Numbered from the stretch's first letter, positions 43,431 to 56,820 are shown. The stretch: 64,000 nucleotides of DNA from Chelydra serpentina (GCA_037349315.1 JBAIAC010000026.1:4464001-4528000), one strand, 5' to 3'. Made by a program: numbers and translations. The notes: generated from the sequence alone by a model not told the origin.

Positions 43431-43455
43431 CTTTCTGACTTTTTTTTTTTTACAG

Positions 43456-43580
43456 TCACTGGCTCCGGCGGAGGATTCAGAATGGGAGACAAGCCTATTT
43501 GGGAGCAGATTGGAGCCAGTTTTGTACAACATTACTACCATATATTTGATACAGACAGGACCCAGTTAGGATCCCTGTAT
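43456..43580 (+). CDS. NUTF2: NUTF2 exon 2 (start codon, residues 1-33)
   Basis: The acceptor ttttttacag precedes 26 bp of 5' UTR and ATG at 43482. Thirty-three codons ([19 protein letters not shown] onward) end in phase 0 at TAT|gtaagt. NUTF2 (NTF2) is a small homodimeric carrier that binds RanGDP and FxFG nucleoporins and returns Ran to the nucleus. With the other three exons the product is 126 residues, against 127 in human. Trp7, which contacts FxFG repeats, is kept. The predicted protein is uninterrupted, and every junction in the set is in phase 0 with canonical GT-AG. This exon differs from the human protein (recalled) at about seven conservative positions. CDS begins at 43482; the upstream part is untranslated. 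Confidence 0.97.
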
Positions 43581-44119
43581 GTAAGTACCTAATGAAAGGG
43601 GGTGAGGGCCCTCTACCACTTCTTAAATCTGCCTCTCTCCTGTGGGAGGAGGGTTCTCATAACCCTTTATCAGATTTCATTGATGTTTATCTTAAACTCT
43701 TGCACTGGAAAAACGGATGGTTTTTCCCCCTCAAATCCAAAATGTTAGTCATCTCAGTCACACTTCCTGGATTATTTAGCCCCCCCCCCCCTTTTAGCTC
43801 TTCTTAGCATTGTCTGCCTAGTTCGTGGCAGCTGCGCTCATAATAGCACTCACTGGCGGTAGGTTGGTGACGGCACCATAGGTTGTCCCACGATGAAACC
43901 TCTGTAAAAGCCACATGCTTGCTTTGGTTTGCTAGTTAGTGGGGTAAACTGAATTAGGTAAATTTGGGAATCCAAAGATGGAGCTGAACTGAGGCTATCA
44001 GGGTCAGCATCTATAAACCTGAGAATATGCTGGGAGCAGGACAGTAGCTGTTTTTGTTATGGGAAAGGTAAATGTGCACTCCATGATCTCAAGTCTGTGC
44101 CACAGCCAGCATTATGCCT

Positions 44120-44760
44120 AGGGCCCTATTGAATTAATGGTCCATTTTGGTCAATTTCATGGTCATATGATTTTAAAAATTGTAAATTTCATGGTTTCAT
44201 CTATTTAAATCTAAAATGTCACAGTGTTGTAATTGTAGGGGTCCTGACCCAAAAAGGAGTTGTGGGGGGATTGCAAGGTTATTGTGTGGGCGGAGTTTGC
44301 GGTACGGCGCCCCTTACTTCTGAGCTGCTGCTGGGGGCAGCGCTGCCTTCAGCGCTGGGCAGCTGGAGGGCAGGGGCTGCTAGTTGGGAGCCCAGCTCTG
44401 AAGGCAGAGCAGAAGTAAGGATGGCCTGGGATGATATTGCCACCCTGACTTCTGCGCTGATTCTGGTGGGGTGTTGCTGAGCTGGGCCCTCAGTCAGCAG
44501 CCACCACTCTCCGGCCGCCCAGCTCTGAAGGCAGCAGCGCAGAAGTAATGGTGGCAGTACTGCAACCCTCCTAAAATAACCTTGCCGCCTCCCTGCAACT
44601 CCCTTTGGGGTCAGGACCCCCAATCCGAGAAAAGCTGGTCTCCCCTGTGAAATCTGTATAGTATAGGTAAAAGCCCACAAGACCAGATTTCATGGGCGCG
44701 AGACCAAGTTTCACGGTCCATGATGCAATTTTCATGGCCGTGAATTTGTTAGGGCCCTAA
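44120..44760. mobile_element. hAT MITE with duplication ttatgcct
   Basis: The 8 bp TTATGCCT (or 9 bp attatgcct) is repeated at 44112-44119 and 44761-44768. The termini agggccctattgaatt and aatttgttagggccct are inverted. Internally, ggggtcctgacccaaaaagg near 44239 is mirrored by a complement near 44605, giving a fold-back structure. Confidence 0.88.
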
Positions 44761-46404
44761 TTATGCCTGGACAGCCTATTCATGTTCATTTTCCATTCAA
44801 GCACAGAGTGGAGCCATGTCTGAGGTCTAGCAACTCTCCACTCTGTTTTGCCTTCTGTGACTCCCTTTGCCTATAGGCTGGTGCCAGGGAAGCTCCCCGT
44901 ACACCAGGTGGTGAACAGTGGCATAGGGAAATTGTTGTACCTCACGTCCAGGCTTTCCATTCCTACTGTGGGCTTTCCTTTTGCTGGGTGCATAGGAAGC
45001 AGGCTTAGACCTGGCAACCAGATGGAGCTTGGTAAGTCCCAGCTGTGCCTGGTAGCTGCAGCATGTGGTTCCCAGACATGCTGTATTTCTCTTCAGAGCA
45101 CAAGAATGTAACATTTTACTCCTGACTTGCTCCAAATTATTTTGTGGGGGTCCCCAGATTAAACCCCTCTGGAGCTGTCCAGCTCCCATCTCCACCATAG
45201 CCACTCCTCAGCCAAAGCGTTAGCGAGGTGGAGAAAACTACTGAAGTAACAAAGGCGGCGAGACTAGGACGTGTACACTCTGGTGTTCCCCCTTCAGCTG
45301 TGCATTGGTGGAAGCCCCTTCACCCAGCAACAGGACCCAGGTTGCAACTTCCTCCTGCAAGCAGGCCCGAGTGGCTATTTCAGAGCAGGCCCAATGGAGG
45401 AAGTGGTGCCCTCAAAGCCCTACCAGTGCCACCTCCATGAGCTGTGCCTGCCCCATGCCCTTCACAATGCAGGTATCAGCCGGCATGGTGGATGCCACAG
45501 CTCCTGCGTCCTCTGCATAGCAGCTCCGCAGAAGATGCATCTATTTTTCCAGAGGATGCACAACAGTTCAGCAGTCTGTCCCAGCCACCACTGCTTCTTG
45601 CTCTGCTTCTTTGGCCCCTACTTCAACTACCACATGCACTATCTGCAGGGACCCCCTGCCACAACTTCTCCTGTAGTGACACAGACAGGGGTAAGTCAGC
45701 CTTCTATATATGTTAACAGACAGTGTCCACAAGGGATCCTTAGGCAGAGCTTTTTCAGCAGTTGTGGATCTTCCTTATGGATCCCTACAGAACATGGGCC
45801 CTTAATCACTGAACATTTACGCTTGGGCCTTTTTCCACAAGCCAGGACAGCCAGAATCTTCAGTCGCCAATAGTTTGTCTTCCTGAGATCTCCTGAACTG
45901 GGCTCAGCACTTAGAGGATTGCTCAACAGCTCCTCCACCAGCTGTGCACAGCCAGGGCATGCACTGCTATGACAAGTCCTTCTCATGTGTTCTCTGACAA
46001 AAGAAGAACCACCAAACCCAAATACCTATTTCTCAGGAAATACCCAGAGCCCTCAGACCATGCCAAAAAAGCCAGACTCTTTCCTTTCTCCAGAAATGAA
46101 GCAAAGACCAGAAAGGCATCTGAGTCAGTCTACCCGGTGACCACTAAAGCAACAGGCGTTTAAAAAAAGTAGACTGAGTCTTTGGTCAAACAGGAACCAA
46201 AATGAAGGAGATGGTATTCTGAATCATCTGAGCTCTATGCTGACTCTCAAAGGGCATCAGGAATCTGCAGCTAGAAACAGATTTCATTTTGCTTCTAGTC
46301 TGCTTGAGGTCTGGTTCACACACAGCAGAGCCACTCGGCTCATTTTGTGTGTCTGTGTGTGTGTTTAAAAAAAATTATTCACTGAACTTTTGAACAAAGT
46401 GGTG

Positions 46405-46575
46405 GAGGGATAGCTCAGTGGTTTGAGCATTGGCCTGCTAAACCCAGGGTTGTGAGTTCAATCCTTGAGGGGGCCATTTAGGGATCTGGGGCAAAAATCT
46501 GTCAGTACTTGGTCCTGCTAGTGAAGGCAGGGGAGTGGACTCGATGACCTTTCAAGGTCCTTCCAGTTCTATGAG
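46405..46575 (+). mobile_element. tRNA-derived SINE with CR1 tail, second copy
   Basis: It has the same head as 14870-15047 (ggatagctcagtggtttgag; B box GGTTGTGAGTTCAATCC at 46448-46464) and a shortened, diverged CR1-type tail (ggactcgatgacctttcaag). Confidence 0.9.
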
Positions 46576-46599
46576 ATAGGCATATCGCCATATATTACT

Positions 46600-47210
46600 A
46601 TAGACTTTAAGGCCAGAAGAGACCATCATGATCATCTAATCTGACCTCCTGCACATTGCAGGTCACAGAACCTCACCCACCCACTCCTGTAATAGACCCA
46701 TAACCTCTGGCTGAGTTCCTGATGTCCTCACATTATGATTTATGGACTTCATGTTACAGAGAATCTGCCATTTACACTAGTTTAAACCTGCAAGTGACCC
46801 AGGGCCCATGCTGCAGAGGAAGGTGAAAAACCCCCAGGCTCTTTGCTGATCTGACCCGAGGGAAAATTCCTTCCTGATCCTAAATGTGGCGATCAGTTAA
46901 ACCCTGAGCATTTGGGCAAGACCCAGCAGCCAGACACCTGGGAAAGAATTCTCTGTAGTAACTCAGAACCCTCCCCATCTAGTGTCCCGTCACCAGCCAT
47001 CGGAGATATTTGCTGCTAGATCGGCTACATGCCATTGTAGGCAGTTTTATCAAACCATCCCCTCCATAAACTTATCAAGCTCAGTCTTGAAGCCAGTTAG
47101 GTCTTTTGCCCCCACTGTTCCCCTTGGAAGGCTGTTCCAGAACTTCACTCCTTTGATTATTAGAAACCTTTGTCTAATTTCAAGCCTAACCTATAGTAAC
47201 TTGATGGAGG
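46600..47210 (-). mobile_element. CR1 LINE 3' region, minus
   Basis: The text gaccatcatgatcatctaat, ctgacctcctgcacattgca and agcctaacctatag, with aggctgttccagaacttcac in the middle, is an old CR1 3' UTR read backwards. Confidence 0.75.
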
Positions 47211-48029
47211 CATGGGACAATGGATGTACAGGTCATCCCTTGAAGCACTTAACAGGCGATCACTTCATCACCCGGACAATTGGGTGGCTAGTGTGGTGTT
47301 GGCCATATTTTGAAAGAACAATAAAAAATAGTCTTGTTTGCGCATAAGCCCTCTGAGGCCAGTGTGAGCTGCTTGGTCCTGATTGAATTAGTCCTAAGTG
47401 TGGCAGCTCAACAAGCTACAGGGCATGTTTTAAGTACCAATGGATATTGCCGATCTTGATTATGTGAAAGCAGTTTGCTATAGTGATTATGACACTGAAG
47501 GGAAAGGACAAGTGTTTCACTAACTTAAATATGAACCACTAGAATAAACAGCTTGGAAGCAACAAGGTGACGTAGTGTACTGTGCAGAGTACAGCAGGTC
47601 AGATAAAATCATTATCTTGGAAAAAAATTACATCTGTTTTTTATTTGCATTTATTTAAGTTACTTTCTTCTCATTTTAGTCTTAAACAACTGAAGTGGCT
47701 AGTCTGTACTCGTTTCTGTAGAATTTGACTTTACACAGAGTTTTCTGTTAGGTTTCACACTTAATGTTCATCAGCACCAAAAAAGACCACCCCCAGGCCA
47801 TCTTTCCCATCCTTTGTTTTGAGAACACCACAAACTAGAACACAAAATTGACATGGTAATAGCTGGTGCTGTGCTTGTAAGCAGTACCACCTTCTGATGT
47901 ACTGAACAGTCACAAGTCAGAAAGGTTGAAATGCTGCTCCACCAGGGTTTGCAGTGACTGGATGTCTCCTGGATGAAGTGTTTGAAGACAAGACTGAGGT
48001 TTTAGAAACTGAGCACGTGAGTGTCCAAA

Positions 48030-48700
48030 TAGAATCATAGAAATGTGGTGCTGAAAGGGACACTGAGAGAACATCAAGTCCAGCTCCCTGCATGGAGGTA
48101 GGACCAAGTAAACATAGACCATCTCTGACAAGTGTTTGTCCAATCTGTTCTTAAACAACCTCCAGGGATGGGGATTCCAAGACCTTCCTTGGAAGCCTAT
48201 TCCGTAGCTCAACTACTTTTACAGGTAGAAAATTTTTCCTCATATCTAACTAAATCTTCCTTGCTGCAAATTAAGCCCATTACTTCTTATCCTACCTTCA
48301 GCGAAGATGGAGAACAATTGATCAGTCCTCTTTATAACAGCTCTTAACATATGTGAAGACTGTTATCAGGTCCACCCTCGGTCGTCTTTTTTCAAGACGA
48401 CAGTTTTTTTAACCTTTCCTCATAGGTCAGGTCACCTTTCATCATTTTTGTTGCTCTCCTCTGGACTCTGTCCAGTTTATCCACATCTTTCCTAAAGTGT
48501 GGTACTCAGAATTTGGACACACTATTCCAGCTAAGGCCCCACCAGTGCTGAGCAGAGGAGGGTAATTACCTCCCATGTCTTACATATGACATTCCTAGTA
48601 ATACACGCCAGAATATTACCTTTTTTTGCAATTGCATCACATTTTTGACTATATTCAATTTGTTCTCCACTATCATCCCCAGATCCTTTTCAGATGGAGT
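48030..48700 (-). mobile_element. CR1 LINE ORF2-end and 3' UTR, minus
   Basis: It begins atagaatcatagaaatgtgg, then includes tttaacctttcctcatag, ttgttgctctcctctggact and ccacatctttcctaaagtgt. It is diverged from the young copies at 31.6 and 58.3 kb. Confidence 0.8.
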
Positions 48701-50169
48701 CATATAATGTTTACAAGGAACCTAGTGTGTATTATGATTATTGATGAGGCACAGGTTGTTTACTTGTATGACAAGCATTGATATCTCGGCTCATTCGCCT
48801 GAGTATTTGACTTCGGCTGCTCGTGATAGTCAAAAGGTCTGCATAGGTATAAGTGCCATATGACTAATCTTATGACAGCCAATATGGCTAAGATGAGGAA
48901 ATCTCTGCCAATAACATGGCTGATCTGCACATATGCTAAATTTACTGTCAAGAGACTTTGAAGGAAAGAATATCAGATCATATTGACTGTGCACTTTCTT
49001 TGTCATACCTCCTGAAGTAAGGTACTTCTTCAAAGTGGCCAGTTAATGAAAATCTGCTAACAGTATAGACTGGATGTTGAGTCTTTGCCAGAAGGTGACA
49101 CACACTGGTGTGAAGAGGGGGTGCTGAGGCATTGCTTTAGACATGGATGTCAATAGCAGTAGCCCTCAGTTCTGTAGCGAGGAGTTCAATTGCTGAAACC
49201 GTTGAAGTCTGGAAGACCGAATACATTTACTGACTACAATTGTGGTGCATGTTCTGAAAGCATTATGATTGTGCATTAATGCCATGTCACTTTGTAAAAT
49301 GTGATTGATACCTGCATGTGCCAGTTTCCACTCGCAACAGGGCAATTGGCACTTAATGGGTTTCTGCTGACAGTATCTGCTGTAGCAGGCTACTGTTGTC
49401 TTTATTTCAGAAAGTTACTTTCTCCAGTGAAATACTGAAAAATGTAACAGCTGTTCAGAGATGGAAATCTCAAGTAAAGAGCCTGGCTGAAAACAAAGAA
49501 AGAAGACATTGAAAGAAGAGTTGCAACTGTTAACAGCTCCAGTTTCTTCTACTGGTGTTGAATTACCTGTTTTCATCCCTCAGCTTAGTGCAATCAGATA
49601 TTTGCTGGAGAACAGATAGGTCTTCAAAGCTGACTTTCCTTATTTCCTTATTGAGCAGTTAAATTCTGAAAGCCTTAAAAGCACCTTCAGTCAGTTTGAA
49701 TAATGGGACTCTCAGGTAACTAAATTATGATTTTGGATCATGGATTGTAATTTTGTTTAAAATGTTGCATTATGAAATTAATAATGATAACTGTGTGTGT
49801 GTGTTCACAGAGAGCTTTCACAAATTTGAACTTTGTTTTGAAATGCTAAACAACTTGTCTGTGTTAAAATTGCAAGTTTTGGAGACACTGATTTTGTACC
49901 ATTATATTTATTCAAAGCTTCTTATAAATCCATAGTTTTAATGTTCCAGTTTCTTGTGGTCTTCAGATAAGAAATCCTACCATTAATGACACTGAAAACT
50001 GCTTTAAAAAACTGCACTTATAATTCAGTTGATTTATAAACATAAAAATTGCAACAGTGCAAATTTTCCAATCAGGTTTTGGCTTCATAAAGCTCAGTTA
50101 AATCAAGATTTTTTAAATTTTTTTTTAAAAAGGAAGATCATGTGATTTTTAATGCTCATGCTTCAGAGA

Positions 50170-50475
50170 ATCCGTCTTATTGAGCTATATCTAAACTACT
50201 ACTTACGTTGGTATAACTTATGTCACTCAGGGGTGTGAATAAGCTGCCCTCTGAGCGATGTAAGTTACACTGACCTAAGCACTGATGTGGACAATGCTAT
50301 GTCGGAGGAAGAGCTTCTCCCGCTGACATAGCTATCGTTGCTCATTGGGGGTGGATTAATTAAGTCGATGGAAGAGCTCTCTCCTGTTGGCTTAGAGTGG
50401 CTACACTAGAGAGCTTACAGCAGCTCAGCTGTGCCGCTGTAAGCTCCTAGCGTAGCCATAGCCTTGGTCTGACAG
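50170..50475. mobile_element. MITE (gtctacact family), about 300 bp
   Basis: It has gagctatatctaaactacta on the left and gctcctagcgtagccatagc on the right. The interior contains cactcaggggtgtgaataag and cccgctgacatagctatcg, shared with 63785-64000. It is old. Confidence 0.6.
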
Positions 50476-51335
50476 GAGACGGTTCTGACTGCATCCTCTG
50501 AAACTAACTTCTACTGGCCATTTGTTCTGGTGCTCATGGTAAGCAACTTTAGTGGACCACAGATAGGGCAGGCTTCTTGCCTCTTACAGCCTAGAAGGGC
50601 TCAGAGATGGAAGCTGTCTGAATCACTTGAAAGCCAGACTGGATGAAGTTTTAGAATGGTTCTCTAGAAAGTTTTCTGCCTTTCCTGAAATGTACTATGG
50701 GCCCTGATAGGACATGTCTATTTCCAATCTCTAAATTTCTGTAAGTAATTGTACCAGATTTATTACCATAAATTCTTCATGCTCTCCATCTGTTCCGGGT
50801 GTGTCTGATGTCCTTTACTTCTCTTCCTGTCCTCCTTTAGTTTCCAGAAAAAAACACCACCTGCTCTGACACAATTGAAGCAGCTTTTTTGACCGATATA
50901 TTCTGATTATGAAGTGTCGTCATTACCCAATCCCACAGACCACCAGGAAAAACCAATTACTACTTGTATTGCTCCGTCTGCATTTGTTTTTCCCCCTCTC
51001 CCTTTAGGTAACTAATTTCCTTACCTTGTACCCTTGGCAGCCAGTAGTAAGTGACTTCTGCCCTGATTAACAGTGCTGGCAATCCATTGAGCTAGCTACA
51101 GGAGGCAGTGCAAGTGTGTAATTGACATAACGTAATTACTTGCTCTGTAGAGAACCATGCAAACAGTTACATGCCTCACTTTTCCTAGGGAAGCTGAGTG
51201 TAGCCAGTTTGAGCTCTGATAAATCTGTGTGCATGCATAGCATTGGTAAGTCTTCCCTTGCTGGCGTTATTGAAGAAAAATCGTTTATTTACTTTCCCTA
51301 GCAGGCTGTGACCAAATTTCTTTTGACTGTTTCAG

Positions 51336-51407
51336 ATTGATGCATCATGCCTTACGTGGGAAGGGCAGCAATGCCAGGGCAAAACAGCTATAGTTGACAA
51401 ACTCTCC
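51336..51407 (+). CDS. NUTF2: NUTF2 exon 3 (residues 34-57)
   Basis: This 72 bp exon lies between gtttcag and gtaagtc and encodes [20 protein letters not shown] onward, in phase 0. Trp41 and Glu42 of the Ran-binding face are retained. Cys replaces the Phe I recall at position 46 of the human protein. The small, canonically bounded exon matches the known vertebrate gene structure. Confidence 0.97.
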
Positions 51408-54400
51408 GTAAGTCTATGCAATGGTTTTTTTCTAAACAAAATGTTTTGGGAAACAGCTCTAAAGATCTAAATTGTTTTGCTTCTCACATGGAAGGGAAAA
51501 TTTTCAAAAGTGTCTAAATCACATGTTCAGAAGTGACTGAGAGCCTAAACTTTGAGAATGGGTCTTAGGCTCCTGAGTCACTTAGGAACTTTAGAACATG
51601 TTCTCTAGCACTCTGTGTAGGGAAACCTTTCCACTTCTGAGCTATTGCATAGGACAGGTTCAAATTTCTCTGCTGTCACAGGATTCTCTCTCAATGGGCT
51701 GTACGGGGTATTCACCTCACTGAATGTATTCTTTCCTTGGCTCTCCCTCTGATGCAAGTTATTAGAAAACACACAGTGCAGTCCACTAGTTGAGACTCGC
51801 AGCACTGAGATATCCGCTTCTTGGGCTGTCTGGGACATTATTAATGGGACAAGATTCTGCTAGTACTGTAGCTGTTGCTTACTCAGAGGTGATGACTCAG
51901 TGTTCAAATAGTGCTTTTATGGGACTTGGATTTTCAGTGTCCATTGCAACTCACAACTCAAGAGACACTCTGCTGTCCCTTGGGGACACTGCTTGCTTCT
52001 TGTGAATCAAGGGCCTGCAGGGATGCAGAATCAATGCTAAACATCCATGTTTGGCATGAAAGTACCTGCTGCTGCTAACAGGTAACATGTAATTCTCTTG
52101 TCAAGTGAAAACCAAGTTCCCTAGTTCATCTCTAAAGTCTGCAGACAGTCTCCCAGTTTTGTCAATTTCTGGAGTTCATTTACTCCAGAAAATAGTGCTT
52201 TGAAACCCTAAAAGTCCCAGTTTCTTACTGCAGAAAATGGGCTGTTAATTCTCCCCAGTTAATTTAGCACATACAAGGCTTATAAGTGCACAAACTCCTG
52301 TTTCTCTAGAGATTGTGCTGCACAATCCTGCTATTGTGGGACTCTCTTTACTCCACAACTCTCCAGAAGACTCTGCAACCTGATCCTCTAGAAAGGAAGA
52401 CATTTCTTCAAGAAATAGTCTTAGGTTGTTGACCTCCTACGATGGAATTGGAAGCACATCTGAAGGATATCTGTACTTGAATGTACAAGAAATAGAGATG
52501 GGGAAGGCAGCCCAGTTTCAAGCTTTGGGAGTTCCCGCATTAAAAATCCCTTCTCCCAAAGAGCTTATCTGAACAGGACCAGCATTTGTCTGCATCCATG
52601 GGAATCCAGGCTTGGTAGACTGATTCTGTTCTGAGCAGCGGAAGCTTGAGGAGGTTTTCCAATGTCTGGGATTTGGGTGGGGTTTTTTTTTGTTTTTTTT
52701 TTTTTGCTGTGGGTGCTCCAAAAGAGCTAGTCTCTTGAAAAACAAGGTGAAGTTCATCAGGTATCGGAACTGACAATCCACCTTCAGCCCAAATCTCTCA
52801 CTTTAGATGGCTTTGCTGTATGATAGCTCAACAGACCCGGGTGGACCCTCAGCAGTGCTTTTTATAGCCTTGACGTTTTTCAAAGGGTGGCTCTGGAGCT
52901 CTCTCTTGGATTCGTGTTAAATTGAATGTGACCATGCTGATGAGTGTTCACTGGGAAGTATTCATGTCAGTTCTATCCTATGCTATTTGGACTCTCCAAT
53001 TCAAAACAAAACTGCCTCTGGGTACCTGGTGTTCTCCTGTCCCTGACTGGAAAGGAAAGGCAGGGTGGCTCCCCAGGTAGGAGCAGGAAGACCAGTCTAG
53101 GAGGCATCCCCACGCCAGCTGAAAATTTAGGCCAGATAAGTGACCGTGATCACCAGACACTCAGACAACTGGCATTTAAAACCTGGGCCCGTTGACTGAC
53201 CTTTCTTGTGAGCATCATTGCAGGGGAGTTTCCCTGCCTGATCCAGTGAGGGGAAGGGGAAGTTGGGCTCTGGCTTCTCAAGGAAGAGCTCAGTGAATCA
53301 GAGGCTCAGTGATTTAACCTCTCCCTCCGCCCCCCCCAACACACCATTTAGCAGGCGAGTTACGGAAAGTGGTGCTGATCTGAGATTTCAACAGCTGTGA
53401 GCGCAGATCCTTCCTCGGCTGATTCCCCTGGACCCAGCCTAAAACAATATAGGCAGTGTCCACCAAAAATCACTGCGCTGTGTCCCTTGAGAGTTTAATT
53501 CCCAGAACTGGAATGGTGGCACACCAGGATATGTGGAGTTAAAGTTCCCTTTATGTGCCCTTTATGAGAAGGCTAGCAGTATGGGAAAAAACCCGAGTGG
53601 GGGAGACTCAGGAAACGTTGAGTTAAGGTGGCATGTCCCACACATCACTGAAAAGCTTGTTTGTGCAGGAGATGGAGCTTTCTTGAGGGCCAGTGCAAGA
53701 ATGTGAAACAAACTCCCACAGGAACTAAGCACATACAGTTCTCTCCCACTGCTTAATGCACTGCTGAAAGGCACTCAGATACTCCAGTGATGAGGGCAGG
53801 ATAAGATTCTGTATAGAGTAGAAACATATCCCCAAACATATCTGTCACATGCAGAGATGTCTTTAGGACCTGGGACCAGTACCCTATTTCTCCCTAACCA
53901 AACCTGCCACTTTCTCTTTGCTCTGCTCAGCTCCCAATCAGCCCTGCTATTCATACAGGCCAGCAGACCCTCACTGTACTTCAGGGAGCACTTGCTGCTG
54001 GTTGGCAGAGTCTGAGGGACATGCCAGGCACTGATTTCTCTAGAAAGGCTCACTAGGAAAGGGGACGGCTAAGGCTGTGTCTGTGTTCTGTGCAAAGTGT
54101 CACCGTAATTCCTTATCCTGGTTTTCCAGCATTTTGAGTTTTGGGAATTAAACTCCTGTGTTCTGAAAGGGCCTGTGGAGTGCAGGATGGTGCTGAGCAC
54201 CGTAACTTCATGCTCAGTTTCTTTTGTGAATGCTCCCATTAGCACCTGCAGCAGCAATGCAACTGAGAGAGACCTGGCCTGTATTTCTTGTGCATCAACT
54301 GAATTGTTTACTTAGTTCCAATCAGTTACACTTGCGCAAATCCACTAAAGGCAACAGGGTACCACAGGTGTCATTAGGACCTAACTTGGTCTGCAAAACC

Positions 54401-56409
54401 TTTATTATTAAATGTGACTCTCTTTTTTTTATTTGCCTCCCAGGATCAGGGTCCCAGTGGCAGACACACTGTGAGAGACCGGGCCTGCTACAAATAGTTT
54501 ACAATTTAAATAAGAACAAGGTGGGAGAAGAGAGAGAGTCTTCTCCCCATTTTACAGCTCAGGAGTGAAGGCTGTATCTTCATTGCAAAAAAGGAGAGGT
54601 TTTTTACACGGAGGTGGCTAACTCTAAATAAGACCGTGAAGCCATAGCCCCAGGCACAGAGATTAAGGGATTTGCCCAGGGTGTCACAGGAAGTCGGACA
54701 GAGCTCAGAACTGAATGCAGATCTCCTGAATCCTTGTCTATTGCCTTAACTCACAGAATAATCTTATATGATTCTTCTCTTGCATTTCTGAAGAAGGTTT
54801 TTGGATTTAAAATCTTTATTTTTGTAAGTGAAAGGCACATAACCATACATAGGACCACGTGTGCTAAAAAGACAACAGCACATATAAGGGGAGCAGCAAC
54901 TAAAATAAATTCAGATGGCATCTTACAGTGAAACTCCTTCAGTCCACCTCCTGCAGATTTTCTTAGCAGCCACTAGATCTGTTGGGCCAGGTGAGGCGCT
55001 ATGGGACATTGCAAAGCAAGCAGGGTTCTGCTAAAATCTGAGATTCAGCCTGGGGAAATGTATCAGAAAATGAGGCTCAGAGGAAAATGGGCAAGGGGAT
55101 TTGAATGAATGTCCTGGTCTAACCGAACCGTAGCACTTGGTGTCGGGCTGCCACGTTATCACCAATACGGCAAACATCTGCTCTCTTGAGTCTCTGCCGC
55201 ACGTTGGGTGCCCAAATTCACTGCCACCAACACCGGCATTTGTTGACCTGCTATTAAATGCTGCTTTTTGTTGTCCCCTCAAAGATGTTCTGTGTATGAT
55301 GCTGAACTTAATAAACCTGCTGTATTAGCTATAGATAGACTATTCCCTTCTGCAGACCAACAATATAATTGTCATGCCCAACTTTTCTCTCAAATCCAGT
55401 GCTCATCAGCTGTTCACATGTGAGGTGCTTACTGAACCAGACTATATTAAAAGAAAGCACCAGTTTCCAAAGTATAAGGGAAGCATTTCCTCCCATGTAG
55501 AAACCGAGAAGCTCTCCCTACAGGTACATTTGACTAAACTTGACATTTCTGAGCCCTCTGCTGGCAGCACTATACTGATGAGAAAGCAAAAGTTTGTGGT
55601 CTTTACTGGCAGGGCTCTGGGTATTGGATCTCAAATTGCATGCTACCCGCCTCAGCGATATTAGCACATCTTTTCTTTCAAATACAGCTCTTACGAGTAT
55701 GAAAGTTCATATTGAACAGAGCTTCACCTCATTTATAACGCGAACATAGTTCTCTGTCTAGTGAGATTAAGAAAAAAGGGAGCTGGTGGAGACAGGGTTC
55801 AGCGCCTTTAAAAGAGTTTTTGTAGCTGATTGTGGTCAACCTAGCTGAATGTAGCTTGGCAGTATTCAGTTGCCGTCATATCCGTGTGTCTCAAATAACT
55901 GAGGAGGACAGATAAGAGGAGTGAAGATGCTAGAAAGTGGAATACAGAAAGGCAAGAAAGGGAGAAGAGAATGGGAACTCTGAGATGAGAACCTACAATA
56001 ACATAATTATAGGGGCCTCTCTGGTGTAGATTTTCTTGCAGCATTTCGCAGGGCTGGAAGGAACAAGTCCAGGTTGTCACTCCAGAGGGACGGTGTTTTT
56101 CATTAAAAGGGTAGCTGCTAAATCTGACTTCCTCTTTGAGATGGGGCTTATGGAGTATTTGTTTATCCGCAAAATTAATTTTGTTCTTTAGTAGAAAGTC
56201 TTCAGAAAAACACAGGTACTCAGTTGCTGACCACCTGCATCTTTCTGTGTCACTTGAGAATGTAAACTTGTGTCTATTTCCAAACTAGTTCAGCTTCTTA
56301 TGCCACTGCACTTAACTGATTTCCTACATGAAATGTGTATTGTATAATACATTCTAAGGAGGGGAACACTTCCTATCTGCTCACCCTGTTCCTTTCCTTC
56401 TCATTGTAG
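51408..56409 (+). other. NUTF2: NUTF2 intron 3 (5.0 kb)
   Basis: It contains a MIR-like SINE near 54.54-54.75 kb. Elsewhere I see no gene or confident transposon, and the intron is relatively repeat-poor by eye. Confidence 0.8.
54540..54755 (+). mobile_element. MIR-like SINE
   Basis: The text tccccattttacagctcagg, then gattaagggatttgcccagg and tcacaggaagtcggacagag, is the MIR core order. It is interrupted or expanded in the middle. Confidence 0.6.
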
Positions 56410-56508
56410 AGCCTTCCTTTTCAAAAAATACAGCACAGCATCACATCACAAGACCACCAGCCCACGCCTGACAGTTGTATACTCAGTATGGTTGTGGGAC
56501 AACTTAAG
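56410..56508 (+). CDS. NUTF2: NUTF2 exon 4 (residues 58-90)
   Basis: This 99 bp exon lies between cattgtag and gtaaact and encodes [20 protein letters not shown] onward to SMVVGQLK, in phase 0. It is the best-conserved part of the protein, differing from the human sequence (recalled) at about two residues. It forms the central beta-strands of the NTF2 fold and the dimer interface. Confidence 0.97.
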
Positions 56509-56820
56509 GTAAACTCTCCTTTCCATTACAGGGAAATAAATGCTAATGTCCTAATGTTTTTTTCAGTATACTTAATCATCTGATGTTTGTAAAGCAGCTT
56601 ATGTACCTTGGAGGCACCTATTAATGCCTACATTGGGGTGTCATGCTTCTGGTGTAGAACATTTCCAAGAGAAACTGCTTGCCACGCTAGATTAAAAGCC
56701 CTTTGTAAAACCTCTGCACCTCAGCAATGTCATGTGAAGCATCACTTCTTCGGTTTGGTCTTTAGATGTACTGCTGTTCTCGTTCACACTGAGGTCATGA
56801 CTGCAGTAAAGGTCTTAACT

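Larger units (their letters stand above)
17624..43455 (+). other. NUTF2: NUTF2 intron 1 (about 25.8 kb), repeat-filled
   Basis: This lies between the exon 1 donor and the exon 2 acceptor (ttttttacag at 43455). It holds the CR1, hAT, Harbinger, Penelope-like and LTR elements listed separately. The unassigned parts include 23.7-24.9, 25.2-26.0, 26.9-27.4, 28.6-29.5, 37.4-40.3 and 41.5-43.0 kb. I see no other convincing coding exon there. A terminal-repeat-like ggtgtagatattccctaa near 38.98 kb suggests one more MITE, but its left end is unclear. Confidence 0.6.
43581..51335 (+). other. NUTF2: NUTF2 intron 2 (7.8 kb)
   Basis: It contains the hAT MITE (44120-44760), a SINE, CR1 fragments and a gtctacact-family MITE. 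The 44.8-46.4 kb stretch has overlapping open frames without recognisable domains. The rest (47.2-48.0, 48.7-50.1, 50.5-51.3 kb) shows nothing I can name. Confidence 0.8.

Noticed and set aside
45271..45873. A 200-codon open frame in NUTF2 intron 2
   Set aside because: No recognisable domain, overlapping open frames in other frames, no splice signals tied to it. It may be a decayed retroelement, but I cannot support that.
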